Shown: positions 1-7,799 of the stretch, in pieces
Numbering within the stretch: position 1 is the first letter of the stretch
How the letters are laid out: each line of letters begins with the position of its first letter
Source of the DNA: Alphaproteobacteria bacterium
Lineage (GTDB): Bacteria > Pseudomonadota > Alphaproteobacteria > Rhizobiales > Xanthobacteraceae
DNA: 20,494 nucleotides
Assembly: GCA_005884745.1 (NCBI GenBank)
Contig: VAZU01000010.1
Span: 1 to 20,494 of the forward strand
Direction: 5' to 3'
Position numbers and translations under genes: made by a program
Notes under the pieces: generated by a model
Seen by the model: only the letters and a program-made list of their open reading frames with translations
Databases searched by the model: none
Told to the model about the DNA's origin: nothing

Positions 1-954
1 GGCAGCGGCCGCAGACGCGTTCCCCATGCCGAAGAAGCCGTGGATCAGCGTCGGTTCGCGATAATAGGCGACCCGAACACCGGCCCGCTGCAGCGCCTTG
101 GCGTATGCCTCGCCCTCGTCGCGCAACGGATCGAACTCGGCGGTGCAGATGATGGCCGCCGGCAAGCCGCTCAGGTTGGCTGCTCGCAACGGCGAGGCGC
201 GGGGATCGAGTCCGTCGCGAGCATCGCGCAAATAATGGTCGGCGAACCAGCGCATGGTGTCGAGCGTCAAGAAATAGCCGTCGGCATTTTCCGCCCGCGA
301 CGGGTATTTGGCATTCTCCACCTCGGAGCGGTAGCTCCCGGCTGCATCGACGGCCGGATAGATCAGCAGCTGGGCGGCGAGCCGGGGACCGCCTTCGCGG
401 CACGCCTGCGCAAGCGCGGCGGCCAGGTTGGCGCCGGCGCTGTCGCCCGCTACTGCCAATCGTGCCGCATCGCCGCCCAGTTCCGTTATGTTGGCTGCCG
501 CCCATCGTGTCGCCGCCAGGCCATCGTCGAACGCGCCCGGAAATTTGGTTTCCGGAGGCCGCCGGTAATCCACGCTCAGCACGACTGCGTCGATCTCGAT
601 CGCGAGCATGCGCGCCTGCCGATCGTGGGTGTTCAGGTCGCCCGCGACCCAGCCGCCGCCGTGAAAATAAACGACGGTCGAGGCCGGCATCCGCGCCGGG
701 CGATAGAGGCGCGCCGGGAGAGAGCCGGGCGGACCTGGGATCGAGACATCGTCGACCGAGGCCGGCTGCGGCAGGGGAATGTTGCTGCGCGATTGCGCGA
801 GCGCGATGAGCTGCTCGCGCGCGATGCTCGGCGTCAGAATCCGCGAATCGCGCAGCGGCAGTTTCGGCAGCAGTTCCGCGATCTCGGGATCGAGGCGCCT
901 GTCCGTCGGGGATGCTTCCTTTGCACTGCGAGCCAGTCTTCCGTCCCCGCCCAT
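1..954 (-). CDS. Alpha/beta hydrolase, HSL-type esterase/lipase (3' end beyond window)
   Basis: Serine esterase of the hormone-sensitive-lipase family, expected to hydrolyse small carboxylic esters in the cytoplasm. Read leftwards from ATG 954-952, the frame is open for 318 codons to the window edge with no stop. The oxyanion-hole motif HGGGW is at residues 98-102, the nucleophile Ser172 in GDSAG, the acid Asp275 in FDPLRDEG, and the catalytic His305 in LIHGFF, so the catalytic machinery is complete and only the last residues are missing. The start lies 4 bases after the stop of the upstream epoxide-hydrolase-like gene, with AGAGGAAG about 10 bases ahead of it, indicating one transcript and probable coupling. 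The substrate cannot be read from sequence. A long plus-strand open frame over the same bases has no recognisable domain. Confidence 0.88.
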   Translation of the reverse strand, partial: MGGDGRLARSAKEASPTDRRLDPEIAELLPKLPLRDSRILTPSIAREQLIALAQSRSNIPLPQPASVDDVSIPGPPGSLPARLYRPARMPASTVVYFHGGGWVAGDLNTHDRQARMLAIEIDAVVLSVDYRRPPETKFPGAFDDGLAATRWAAANITELGGDAARLAVAGDSAGANLAAALAQACREGGPRLAAQLLIYPAVDAAGSYRSEVENAKYPSRAENADGYFLTLDTMRWFADHYLRDARDGLDPRASPLRAANLSGLPAAIICTAEFDPLRDEGEAYAKALQRAGVRVAYYREPTLIHGFFGMGNASAAAA

Positions 955-958
955 GGCC

Positions 959-2155
959 TCAACGCTTCCTCTTGCTAGCCGCCTGACGATCCTGCTGCGT
1001 CAGGAACTGCAGCAGCAGCTCGCTCACCTGTTCCGGCTGCTCCTGCTGCACCCAATGTCCCGCGCCTTCGACGAGGTGGCAGCCCAGCATGCGCGTGCAC
1101 GCGTTATTCTGCATGCGCTCGATGCTGCCCGGAACCTGAAAGATTCCCCAGTCGCGCTTGCCGGCGATGAACATCGCAGGCACGTCGATGGTCCGGCCGC
1201 AGAACAATTGGAGCTCGGCATCGTAGGCGCCGGAGGTCCTGCAGCGGTACCAGTTGAGCCCACCCTGGAAGCCGGTTCTCCCATACTCGGCGCTATAGAC
1301 GCTCAACTCGCGCTCGGGAAGCCATCGGCAGGCCGCGATTTGTTCGGCCGAGGGCATCTCGGGCGCCACGGTCGCCGCCATGTCCTTGTCGAGATCCATG
1401 ATGTAGTAGGTCGGCATTTTTGCCAGCTCATCGGCGGCCCAGGAGCTGAGCCGGAACGGCCTGTTTCCCCTCCAGTCCGCGCTCTTCATATGGAAATAGG
1501 CGCGCAGAAACGCGTGGACGCCCTGCGGGCAATCGCGCATGTCGGCATTTGCCTGCCGTGTCGAGTAATACCATTGGTAATGCTTGCGCGGCCGCGGCAG
1601 TTTCGCCAGCGCGTCGTGGATGCTGCCGCCCGACGACGCGGTGGCGGCCCCGCCTTGCGGCGTTTTGTTTGCCGTGTCGAACGGGAGCGCAGGCGGCCCC
1701 GCGAACGGCGCGCTCATCAGCGCCACCGAGCGGAACACGTCGGGCCGCACCAGCGCGCACCAGGCCGCGACCGGAGCGCCGAAGTCGTGCCCGACGACCG
1801 CGGCCACTGAGCGATGGCCCAGCGCCGATACGAGTCCGAGCGCATCGCGGGCAAGGTTGAGAAGCCGAAACGGAGCAAGATCGCCGTCGTAGTCGGCATC
1901 CCAGCCCGTGGTGCGCCCATAACCTCGCTGGTCGGGCGCCACGACGTGAAACCCCGCGGCTGCGAACGGCACCATCAGTTTTCGCCAGGAATAGGCCAGC
2001 TCCGGAAAACCGTGGAGCAGCAGGATGCAGGGTCGGTCTTTCTCCTCGAAGCCGGCCTCCAGCACGTGCATGCGCAGGCCGTTGACGTCGTCCACGAACC
2101 GCGAGCGGATGCCGGCCGGCAGCACGGCGTTTTCCAGGGGTGGCAGCTCGGTCAT
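959..2155 (-). CDS. Epoxide hydrolase-type alpha/beta hydrolase
   Basis: Alpha/beta-fold hydrolase of 398 residues, most like epoxide hydrolases, which open an epoxide to a diol through an ester on an aspartate. HGFPE (48-52) gives the oxyanion region. The nucleophile-elbow motif GHDFG (122-126) carries Asp124, not the Ser expected of an esterase. GGLNWYR (298-304) is the cap-domain tyrosine motif of this family. Asp335 (GKRDWG) and His367 (GAGHW) complete the triad. The frame is open 23 codons further upstream, but ATG 2155-2153 is preferred because GTGAGG lies about 7 bases ahead and the N-terminus then has normal length. It is the first gene of a two-gene unit with the esterase 4 bases downstream. 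Haloalkane dehalogenase also uses an Asp nucleophile and is the main alternative, but the LNWYR motif favours epoxide hydrolase. Confidence 0.87.
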   Translation of the reverse strand: MTELPPLENAVLPAGIRSRFVDDVNGLRMHVLEAGFEEKDRPCILLLHGFPELAYSWRKLMVPFAAAGFHVVAPDQRGYGRTTGWDADYDGDLAPFRLLNLARDALGLVSALGHRSVAAVVGHDFGAPVAAWCALVRPDVFRSVALMSAPFAGPPALPFDTANKTPQGGAATASSGGSIHDALAKLPRPRKHYQWYYSTRQANADMRDCPQGVHAFLRAYFHMKSADWRGNRPFRLSSWAADELAKMPTYYIMDLDKDMAATVAPEMPSAEQIAACRWLPERELSVYSAEYGRTGFQGGLNWYRCRTSGAYDAELQLFCGRTIDVPAMFIAGKRDWGIFQVPGSIERMQNNACTRMLGCHLVEGAGHWVQQEQPEQVSELLLQFLTQQDRQAASKRKR

Positions 2156-2287
2156 GCTCGCCTCACTTGATAGGCGGCGGGAGCATCGTCCAGGAGCCGC
2201 TCGCTGCCAAGCATCGGGCGACAAGGATCAGCGCTAAAACCGGTCGATCCGTTCTCGAGTCGGCCTCCGGGAGCCGTTCGAGCGCGC

Positions 2288-2316
2288 CTTGACTTGCCGG
2301 GGAGCGACATTTAAGT
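2288..2316 (+). promoter_or_regulatory. Candidate promoter of tRNA-Asp
   Basis: CTTGAC at 2288-2293 matches the rhizobial -35 element. After a 17-base spacer, TTAAGT at 2311-2316 is a weak -10. Transcription would begin roughly 10 bases before the mature tRNA. The spacing and the good -35 box support it; the -10 is poor. Confidence 0.42.
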
Positions 2317-2331
2317 CCGCAGCATCCCCGC

Positions 2332-2408
<77 letters not shown>

Positions 2409-2435
2409 GATTTTAGTAGTCGCATCGCCCCTGCC

Positions 2436-3527
2436 CTACCCCGCCGCGGTGCGCGTCGCCGCGTCGATCGCCGGCACGACCTTGTCGACCATCAGCTCCA
2501 TGGAACGCACGGCGAGCTTCCTGTCGACCCAGTCGTGGCTGGCGTAGAGTAAGGTGCCGAAGGCGCCGATGCTTTCGCGAAACGCCAGAAGCTCGTCGAC
2601 CACCTTGTCGGGCGTGCCCCAGATCACGAGATCGTCGACCATCCGCTCCGCCGTCACCGAGGAATCCGGGGCGGCCGGATCGGCCTTGAACAGATTGGCG
2701 CGGCCGTAGCGGATCAGCTTCGACCCCAGCGTGCGGTAATAATGGTGATACGGCCCCTCGGGCGCGGTCGCGTAGCGCCGGGCGGTCGCGAGATCGTCGG
2801 CGACGAACACGCTTTTGGCGACGCGCCAGTTCGCCGGATCGGCGGCGCGTCCGCCGAGCCGGCAGCCCTCGATGTAGTTCGGCCAATGGGTCCTGACCCA
2901 TTGCGGCAGCAGGAAATTTGCCGAGACCGGATCCCAACCGCGCGCCGCCGCCTGCGTCACGCCCTTCGAATGCGGCGCCACCACGGTGACCACGATCGGC
3001 GGATGCGGCTTCTGATAGGGTTTGGGAATGCCGCCCTGGTCGCCGAAGGTCGTGCGCCTGGTCGAGATCGTCCAGTATTTGCCGGGTAGATCATAGGGCG
3101 GGTCGCTCGCCCACAGCGCCAGCACATGGTCCATCGCCTCGACCAGCATGTCGTTGCGGTCGCGGTCGTGATTGCCGAACAGTTCCGCATCGGAGCGCAG
3201 GTTGCCGGGGCTGATGCCCATGATGAAGCGGCCCTCGGCCATGTGATCGACCATCGCGACCTGCGCGGCGATCGCCGCCGGATGATGGTTGGCCATGTTG
3301 ATCGTGCCGGTGCCGAGCTTGATGTTTCGGGTCTCGCCGACCAGTGAGGCGACGAAGATCAGCGAGGAGGTGATGCGCTCGGCCGCGTCGGTGACGTGCT
3401 CGCCGACAAAACCTTCGGCGAAGCCGAGCTTGTCCGCGATCAAGGCGAGCTCGCGGTCCTCTTTGAGCACCTGCGCGTAATCGCGCCCGGTCGGGTGCAC
3501 CGGCATGATGAAGAAGCCGAGCTTCAT
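2436..3527 (-). CDS. LLM class flavin-dependent oxidoreductase (luciferase-like monooxygenase)
   Basis: Flavin-dependent monooxygenase of the bacterial luciferase superfamily, 363 residues, the usual length. It would use reduced FMN supplied by a separate reductase to oxygenate an organic substrate. The family landmarks are in order: the first barrel strand MKLGFFIMPVHP at 1-12, EHVTD at 43-47, LGTGT at 71-75, the HHPAAIAAQ helix start at 81-89, and the phosphate-binding region GRFIMGISPG at 99-108. The C-terminal GTPDKVVDEL segment is also typical. ATG 3527-3525 is the natural start because barrel strand 1 begins at once; no strong Shine-Dalgarno is visible. It is the last gene of a three-gene minus-strand cluster, 63 bases after the transglutaminase-like gene. 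The substrate is unknown; resemblance to limonene-monooxygenase-type members is only general. Confidence 0.88.
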   Translation of the reverse strand: MKLGFFIMPVHPTGRDYAQVLKEDRELALIADKLGFAEGFVGEHVTDAAERITSSLIFVASLVGETRNIKLGTGTINMANHHPAAIAAQVAMVDHMAEGRFIMGISPGNLRSDAELFGNHDRDRNDMLVEAMDHVLALWASDPPYDLPGKYWTISTRRTTFGDQGGIPKPYQKPHPPIVVTVVAPHSKGVTQAAARGWDPVSANFLLPQWVRTHWPNYIEGCRLGGRAADPANWRVAKSVFVADDLATARRYATAPEGPYHHYYRTLGSKLIRYGRANLFKADPAAPDSSVTAERMVDDLVIWGTPDKVVDELLAFRESIGAFGTLLYASHDWVDRKLAVRSMELMVDKVVPAIDAATRTAAG

Positions 3528-3590
3528 GGCGGTATCAGAGATCAGGGGGCATATCGGTCGACCGATCCGGCCACTTCGCTTGATCGCAGC

Positions 3591-4265
3591 CTACGAAGCG
3601 GCCACCGCTTCGGCCTGAAAATCGCCGGCGAGCCGCTCCTCCCCGAACAGCGCGGCATAATGCGCGCGAAAGTCCGCCAGGATGGTCTCGAACGGCACGT
3701 CGGCGAAGGTGCCGCGGTCCACCACATATTCCATGTGCTTGCGGCCGGCATTGTCGAACGGCTGGAACAGCGAGTCCGTCCATCCGTCGAACGCGAGCGG
3801 CTTCACGCCCAGCCGCTCGCACAGACTGGCGTTGAAGGCCGGGGTCGCCTTCACCCATTTGCCGGAAAGATGCAGGTCGCAATACGCGTGCCAGCGGAAC
3901 ACGTCGGTCTTCATGCGCTCGTAGAGCCGCGGCGAAGTCATGTGGTTCCTCACGTCGGCAAAGCCGAGCCGGCTCGGCACGCCGAGCACGCGCGCGCAAG
4001 CCGCGAGCAGGCACGCCTTGCCGACGCAAAATCCGCGCTTTGCCGCCAGCACCGCGCTCGCCCGAAACACGTTGGGGTCGGTCCAGTCGACATAAGCGTC
4101 GTAGAGGATCTCGTCGCGCACCGCACGATAGAGCCGCAGCACCGCATCGGTGGCATCCTTCCCCCCCGCGCTTGCCGCGCGGGCGAATGCGGTGAGCTGC
4201 GGAGAATCGCTGTCGACGAAGCGGCCGGGGGCCCGATATTCCTGTCCGATCATGATTTCCTGCAT
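3591..4265 (-). CDS. Transglutaminase-like domain protein
   Basis: A 224-residue protein with a transglutaminase/papain-like core. Cys80 sits in RGFCVGKACLLAA at the start of a helix, as the nucleophile does in the family. His126 lies in FRWHAYCDLHL, followed by the strand GKWVKATPAFN (135-145). Where classical members have the third catalytic residue Asp before Pro, this one reads Ala-Thr-Pro, so a canonical Cys-His-Asp triad is not visible. No signal peptide or membrane segment is seen, so it is probably cytoplasmic. ATG 4265-4263 is 3 bases after the TAG of the upstream oxidoreductase reading frame (4271-4269), suggesting translational coupling. Proteolysis, amide hydrolysis or acyl transfer are all possible; I would not choose among them. 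Confidence 0.8.
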   Translation of the reverse strand: MQEIMIGQEYRAPGRFVDSDSPQLTAFARAASAGGKDATDAVLRLYRAVRDEILYDAYVDWTDPNVFRASAVLAAKRGFCVGKACLLAACARVLGVPSRLGFADVRNHMTSPRLYERMKTDVFRWHAYCDLHLSGKWVKATPAFNASLCERLGVKPLAFDGWTDSLFQPFDNAGRKHMEYVVDRGTFADVPFETILADFRAHYAALFGEERLAGDFQAEAVAAS

Positions 4266-4268
4266 GGT

Positions 4269-5262
4269 CTACTCGACGTGAATAGCGCTGACCCCGGGCA
4301 GCCGCTCGATTGAGCGCGCGCCCATCAGCCGGCTCGGCGTGTAATAGCCGCCCGGCGGGCGGCGCTCCAGCACAGTTTGCACGGCCAGGAGGGCCGCGTC
4401 CGCCGTCAGGCGGTAGCCGTTCGGCGTGGTGACCCGCGCGGTGCGGGTCGCGCCCTCGCTGTTGCGCGCCTCGCCCCAGATGTAGCTCGTTTCCTGCCGC
4501 AGCTGGTCTTCGGACGGTCCTTTGCTGCGTGCCGCCCATCGCCGCAGCAGGGGCGCGACCCGATCGAGGACAGGCCGCAGCGGGTTCAAGCACCGGATGG
4601 TAATGGGCGGTGGCGACATCGCCCCACGGAATCGTCACGCCTAATGCCTCTCCCCTGCCGAAATCGAGCGTGCGGGTCCGATAGGCGAAGGGCACCTCGA
4701 CGATGTCGCCGTTTTTGCGGACGCGGCCACCGGCTTTGAGGCCCTCGACCATGGTCTTGGCCGTCCCCGGGCTCGGCGTGCCCTTCACGTCGAAGCCGAG
4801 CGCGAGAGACTTGGCGTCCGGCAGCGCCTGCTTCAGGACGGCGGCGACGCAATCGGTCGGGACGACGTCGAAGCCGACGCCTGGGCACACGACGACGCCG
4901 GCGGCTTGCGCCTGCGCGTGTCTCGAATGCGCGGCGACGAAGACATCGATCTCGCCGGTGATATCGAGGTAATGCGTCCTGCCGGCGAGGCAGGCATCGA
5001 GCATCGGCCCGCTCGTCGCCGCGAACGGGCCGGCGCAGTTCAGCAAGACATCGACGTCGCTCAGCGCGGCCGCCGCAGCCGACGGATCATCGATATCGAA
5101 GCTTCGCCACGGGAGATCGAGTTGCGCCCCCAGGGCTTCGATTGGTGCCGCCCGTCGGCCGGCCAGAATCGGGCGAAGACTCTTGCGCTTGGCTTCCAGC
5201 GTGATCAGGCGGCCGGTGAAGCCGTTGGCGCCGTAGAGGATCCAGTCGGTGTTCGTAGCCAT
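4269..5262 (-). pseudogene. Saccharopine dehydrogenase-like NAD(P) oxidoreductase, frameshifted
   Basis: The first ~228 codons from ATG 5262-5260 encode a saccharopine-dehydrogenase-like Rossmann domain. YGANGFTGRL (10-19) is the nucleotide-binding loop, and LLNCAGPFA, THYLDITGE and PGVGFDVVPTD are characteristic blocks. Family similarity stops in this frame near GDVATAHYHP (about 4590). It resumes in another frame as NPLRPVLDR, WGEARN, TPNGYRLTADAAL and GGYYTPSRLMG, ending at TAG 4271-4269. The junction lies at about 4575-4600. From memory of the family, the segment usually following GDVATA (a TGIPNIE-like stretch) is absent, so a small deletion with a net frame change fits better than one lost base. 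No slippery heptamer is seen. The unshifted frame stays open to 3535. It is either a broken gene or a sequencing/assembly error. First gene of the cluster with the transglutaminase-like and flavin monooxygenase genes. Confidence 0.72.
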
Positions 5263-5601
5263 CTACGCCCAGGTCCCGCATCTGCGCTCGAAACAAAGGT
5301 CTGATCGTTCGCACGCGCAACGCATCAGCCTCGATCAAGGTCCCGGCAGTATACAAGACCTTCCACGACAAGGAGGACGGCTGCGTCGACATCGTACCGC
5401 ATCGCCTGCCGGTTGCACCGCCCAGGCCGATGACGCGGCCCGGCGGTTTGAACGCCTCGACGGCAAATTGACGCGGAAGGAACCCAAGAGGTTAAGGACA
5501 GGCGATGGCAGTCGCTTGCAGGATCTCTCGCCCGCTTGCCGCCGGCTGCCCACGGAGTAAAATGCGGATACGCAGGGAACTGCAGTTCGCGAGGTTTGAC
5601 G
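5263..5601. other. Divergent intergenic region, no gene recognised
   Basis: 339 bases between the leftward oxidoreductase cluster and the rightward membrane-protein gene, so promoters for both should lie here. Short open frames exist on both strands, but none shows a domain or consistent start signal. I saw no convincing -35/-10 pair, repeat or RNA. Confidence 0.4.
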
Positions 5602-5982
5602 GTGACTCTGTACCGACGTGTCCGGCGGCCGTTTGCACCCGGAGAGGAAGCCGCGCCGCTGAATTGGCGTCGCGGGCTGTTTCGCCTATGGCTGCTCGTA
5701 TCCGCCGCATGGGTCATGAGCTGGGCGATCTATTTCATTCTTTCCGCCATGGCGCAGGCATTGACGACGGTGGGGGATTTCCTTGCCATACCGGTGGTGT
5801 TCTTCGGGCCGCCGGTCGCGCTACTGCTTTGCGCCATTGCGACCGGATGGGCTATTCGCGGTTTCGGTGCGGACAAAAATTCGGGACAGAACACGGCGCC
5901 GCTGCCCAGCGAGAACGTCGTACCGTTGCAACGTGGCGACGAATCGGAACCCAGCCGCGATGCCGGACCAGCAGCGACGTAA
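5602..5982 (+). CDS. Small two-helix membrane protein, function unknown
   Basis: Protein of 126 residues with a GTG start at 5602-5604, chosen because GAGG at 5591-5594 lies 7 bases ahead. The same frame is open from an ATG at 5536, but that would add 22 residues without character. It has a basic N-terminus (LYRRVRRPF), a hydrophobic segment at about residues 26-50 (rich in W, L and A), a second at about 60-88 (AIPVVFFGPPVALLL), and a polar tail after 89. Both termini are probably cytoplasmic. The layout resembles small uncharacterised inner-membrane proteins common in Bradyrhizobium relatives. No neighbour suggests a role. Confidence 0.62.
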   Translation: MTLYRRVRRPFAPGEEAAPLNWRRGLFRLWLLVSAAWVMSWAIYFILSAMAQALTTVGDFLAIPVVFFGPPVALLLCAIATGWAIRGFGADKNSGQNTAPLPSENVVPLQRGDESEPSRDAGPAAT

Positions 5983-6070
5983 GTGGATGCTCCTTGCGTC
6001 GGATTGGACGCCAGTGGACCAGGATACCGCCGTTTTGAGCGAGGCCGCCTCGGTGGTGTCGAGCGCCTTC

Positions 6071-6104
6071 GCCCGCATTCCTCCAGCTAATCGGCGATGC
6101 GGGC
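6071..6104 (+). terminator. Inverted repeat, possible terminator
   Basis: GCCCGCAT (6071-6078) and ATGCGGGC (6097-6104) form a perfect 8-bp stem with an 18-base loop, about 90 bases after the small membrane-protein gene. There is no T-run after it, so termination is only a suggestion. Confidence 0.3.
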
Positions 6105-6219
6105 AGGCAGCCTTTCCAGGCAAACCGCCCCTGCTCCCTTGAACCCTGTCCAGGTTCGTCTCCATCTCAAGGTCGAATGCCGAGGCACGCAGCGTCGGCA
6201 AGGACACTTGCTCGACTGG

Positions 6220-6477
6220 ATGATGACCGAGGATCTGACGAAAAAAATCGTCGTCTGGGCCGCCGAGATCGCCGGCTATGCCGCACAGCTTCCCTCGAGG
6301 CAGGTGCGGGAGGCTTATCTTGCCGAGCGCCGCGATGAGCTGGTGGCGGGCGCCGTGGCGGAGGGCGTGACCGAGCGCGATGCGGCGATCCTGGCCGACG
6401 CCTGCGTGAACGCCGCGCGGGCGATCATGACCGAGTTGCTCGCGCACCGCGCCGGCGTGCCGAAAGGGCGAGCCTAG
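6220..6477 (+). CDS. Small hypothetical protein (85 aa)
   Basis: A short, charged, helix-prone protein without signal peptide or membrane segment (MMTEDLTKKIVVWAAEIAGY at the N-terminus, then alternating charged and Ala-rich helices). I do not recognise the family. The frame is open upstream to 6097, but that part is Arg/Gln-rich and looks non-coding. The two adjacent ATGs at 6220 and 6223 are the plausible starts; AAGGA at 6200-6204 is rather far (15 bases), and a TTG at 6208 in the same frame is an alternative. It lies 163 bases before the TRAP binding-protein gene on the same strand. Third-position GC bias and regular amphipathic composition support a real gene. Confidence 0.5.
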   Translation: MMTEDLTKKIVVWAAEIAGYAAQLPSRQVREAYLAERRDELVAGAVAEGVTERDAAILADACVNAARAIMTELLAHRAGVPKGRA

Positions 6478-6646
6478 GCGCCGGCGCTCGCGGCCAAGAC
6501 GCCCGCCCCCGCGCAACGCAAGCATCCGGAGTGGCTCTGTTGCGGCGCAGTCACCGCACGCTGGCCACGGACCTTGGAGGCCGCTATAACGGCCCCGAAA
6601 TGGCAGTCGCGAGCTGCGGCCGATAACAACGCCCGGGAGGATGAAT

Positions 6647-7663
6647 ATGAACAGACGCGAGATTTTGCAGGGCTCGACCGCGCTGGCGGTTGCTGCCGCG
6701 GCGGGCATCAAGCCGGCCGCTGCGCAGAGCCCGATCGTGATCAAGTTCAGCCACGTCGTGACCCCCGATGCGCCGAAGGGCAAGGCTTCGCAAAAGTTCA
6801 AGGAGCTTGCCGAGAAATACGCGAATGGCAAGGTCAAGATCGAGCTCTATCCCAACTCCTCGCTCTACAAGGACAAGGAGGAGCTCGAGGCGCTGCAGCT
6901 CGGGGCGGTGCAGCTGCTGGCACCCTCGACCGCCAAGTTCGGCCCGCTCGGCTTCACCGAGTTCGACGCGCTCGACCTGCCGTTCATCTTCCATGACGAA
7001 GCGGCGTTCAGGCAGTTCGCGGCCAGCGATCTCGCCAGGAAAATGTTCGAAAAGCTCGAGGCCAACGGCGTCAAGGGCCTCGCCTATTGGGACAATGGTT
7101 TCCACGTCATGGCGGCCAATAGACCGATCCACCACGTCAAGGACTTCCAGGGTCTCAAGCTTCGCATCCAGGGCTCGAAGGTCCTCAACGCCACGACCAG
7201 GGCCTGGGGTGCCATCCCGCAGGTGATGGCCTTCTCCGAGGTCTACCAGGCGCTGCAGACCGGGGTCGTCGACGGCCTGGAGAATGTGCCGTCGAACATC
7301 TGGACCCAGAAGTTCTACGAAGTGGTCAAATATATCGCGGTCTCGCACCACGCCCATCTGTCCTACGCCGTGGTCACCAACAAGAAGTTCTGGGACGGAT
7401 TGCCGGCCGACGTGCGCCCGCCGCTCGAGAAGGCCATGGCCGAGGCATCGGACTATTTCAACGCCATCGCCAAGACCGAAAACGACGAGGCGCTCGAGGA
7501 GATCAAGAAGACCGGCAAGGTGCAGGTCTACCCGCTCACGTCCGAGGAGCGAAGATCCTGGCTGCAGGCCGTGCTGCCCGTCCACAAGGAGATGGAGAAC
7601 CGTATCGGCAAGGACGTGATCGACGCCCTCTACAAGATCGTCGATTTTCGGCCGGACGCGTGA
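6647..7663 (+). CDS. TRAP transporter substrate-binding protein, DctP family
   Basis: Periplasmic solute receptor of a TRAP transporter, which captures small organic acids and hands them to a DctQ/DctM membrane complex. From ATG 6647 it has 338 residues. NRREIL with Arg3-Arg4 and a following Ala-rich hydrophobic stretch form a Tat-like signal peptide, probably cut after AAA (24-26). LKLRIQGS (170-177) holds the conserved ligand-carboxylate Arg173, and YQALQTGVVDGLEN (200-213) is the family signature. ATG 6641 is in frame too but touches the GGGAGG at 6635-6640, while 6647 is 6 bases from it. The membrane genes dctQ and dctM are not adjacent: the next gene is a convergent channel. Either they lie elsewhere or the receptor is an orphan. 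The ligand is unknown. Confidence 0.93.
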   Translation: MNRREILQGSTALAVAAAAGIKPAAAQSPIVIKFSHVVTPDAPKGKASQKFKELAEKYANGKVKIELYPNSSLYKDKEELEALQLGAVQLLAPSTAKFGPLGFTEFDALDLPFIFHDEAAFRQFAASDLARKMFEKLEANGVKGLAYWDNGFHVMAANRPIHHVKDFQGLKLRIQGSKVLNATTRAWGAIPQVMAFSEVYQALQTGVVDGLENVPSNIWTQKFYEVVKYIAVSHHAHLSYAVVTNKKFWDGLPADVRPPLEKAMAEASDYFNAIAKTENDEALEEIKKTGKVQVYPLTSEERRSWLQAVLPVHKEMENRIGKDVIDALYKIVDFRPDA

Positions 7664-7695
7664 CCCGCTGGCCGCCGATGCCGGTCTTGACCCGT

Positions 7696-7728
7696 GACGC
7701 GCTGGAGACCCTCAGCCTCCGGCGCGTT
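7696..7728 (+). terminator. Probable terminator hairpin between convergent genes
   Basis: GACGCGCTGGAG (7696-7707) pairs with CTCCGGCGCGTT (7717-7728) as a 12-bp stem containing two G-T pairs, with a 9-base loop. It starts 33 bases after the TRAP receptor stop and before the oppositely oriented TMEM175 gene end, so it could serve both strands. The downstream T-run is only three bases. Confidence 0.55.
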
Positions 7729-7799
7729 GCGCTTTGACTTGGGTACCCTACCCTTTGCGGGCCGTGCCGTCGCGGGGCATGGGACAGCAGCTTTTTCGC

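Noticed and set aside
40..1810. Plus-strand open frames of 312 and 343 codons opposite the two hydrolases
   Set aside because: They lack domains and good starts, whereas the minus strand has intact catalytic motifs for both hydrolases.
5505..6038. A 177-codon plus-strand frame with AAGGA before its ATG, overlapping the small membrane-protein gene
   Set aside because: The product is Arg/Cys-rich without pattern; the overlapping frame gives two clear membrane helices and has its own Shine-Dalgarno.
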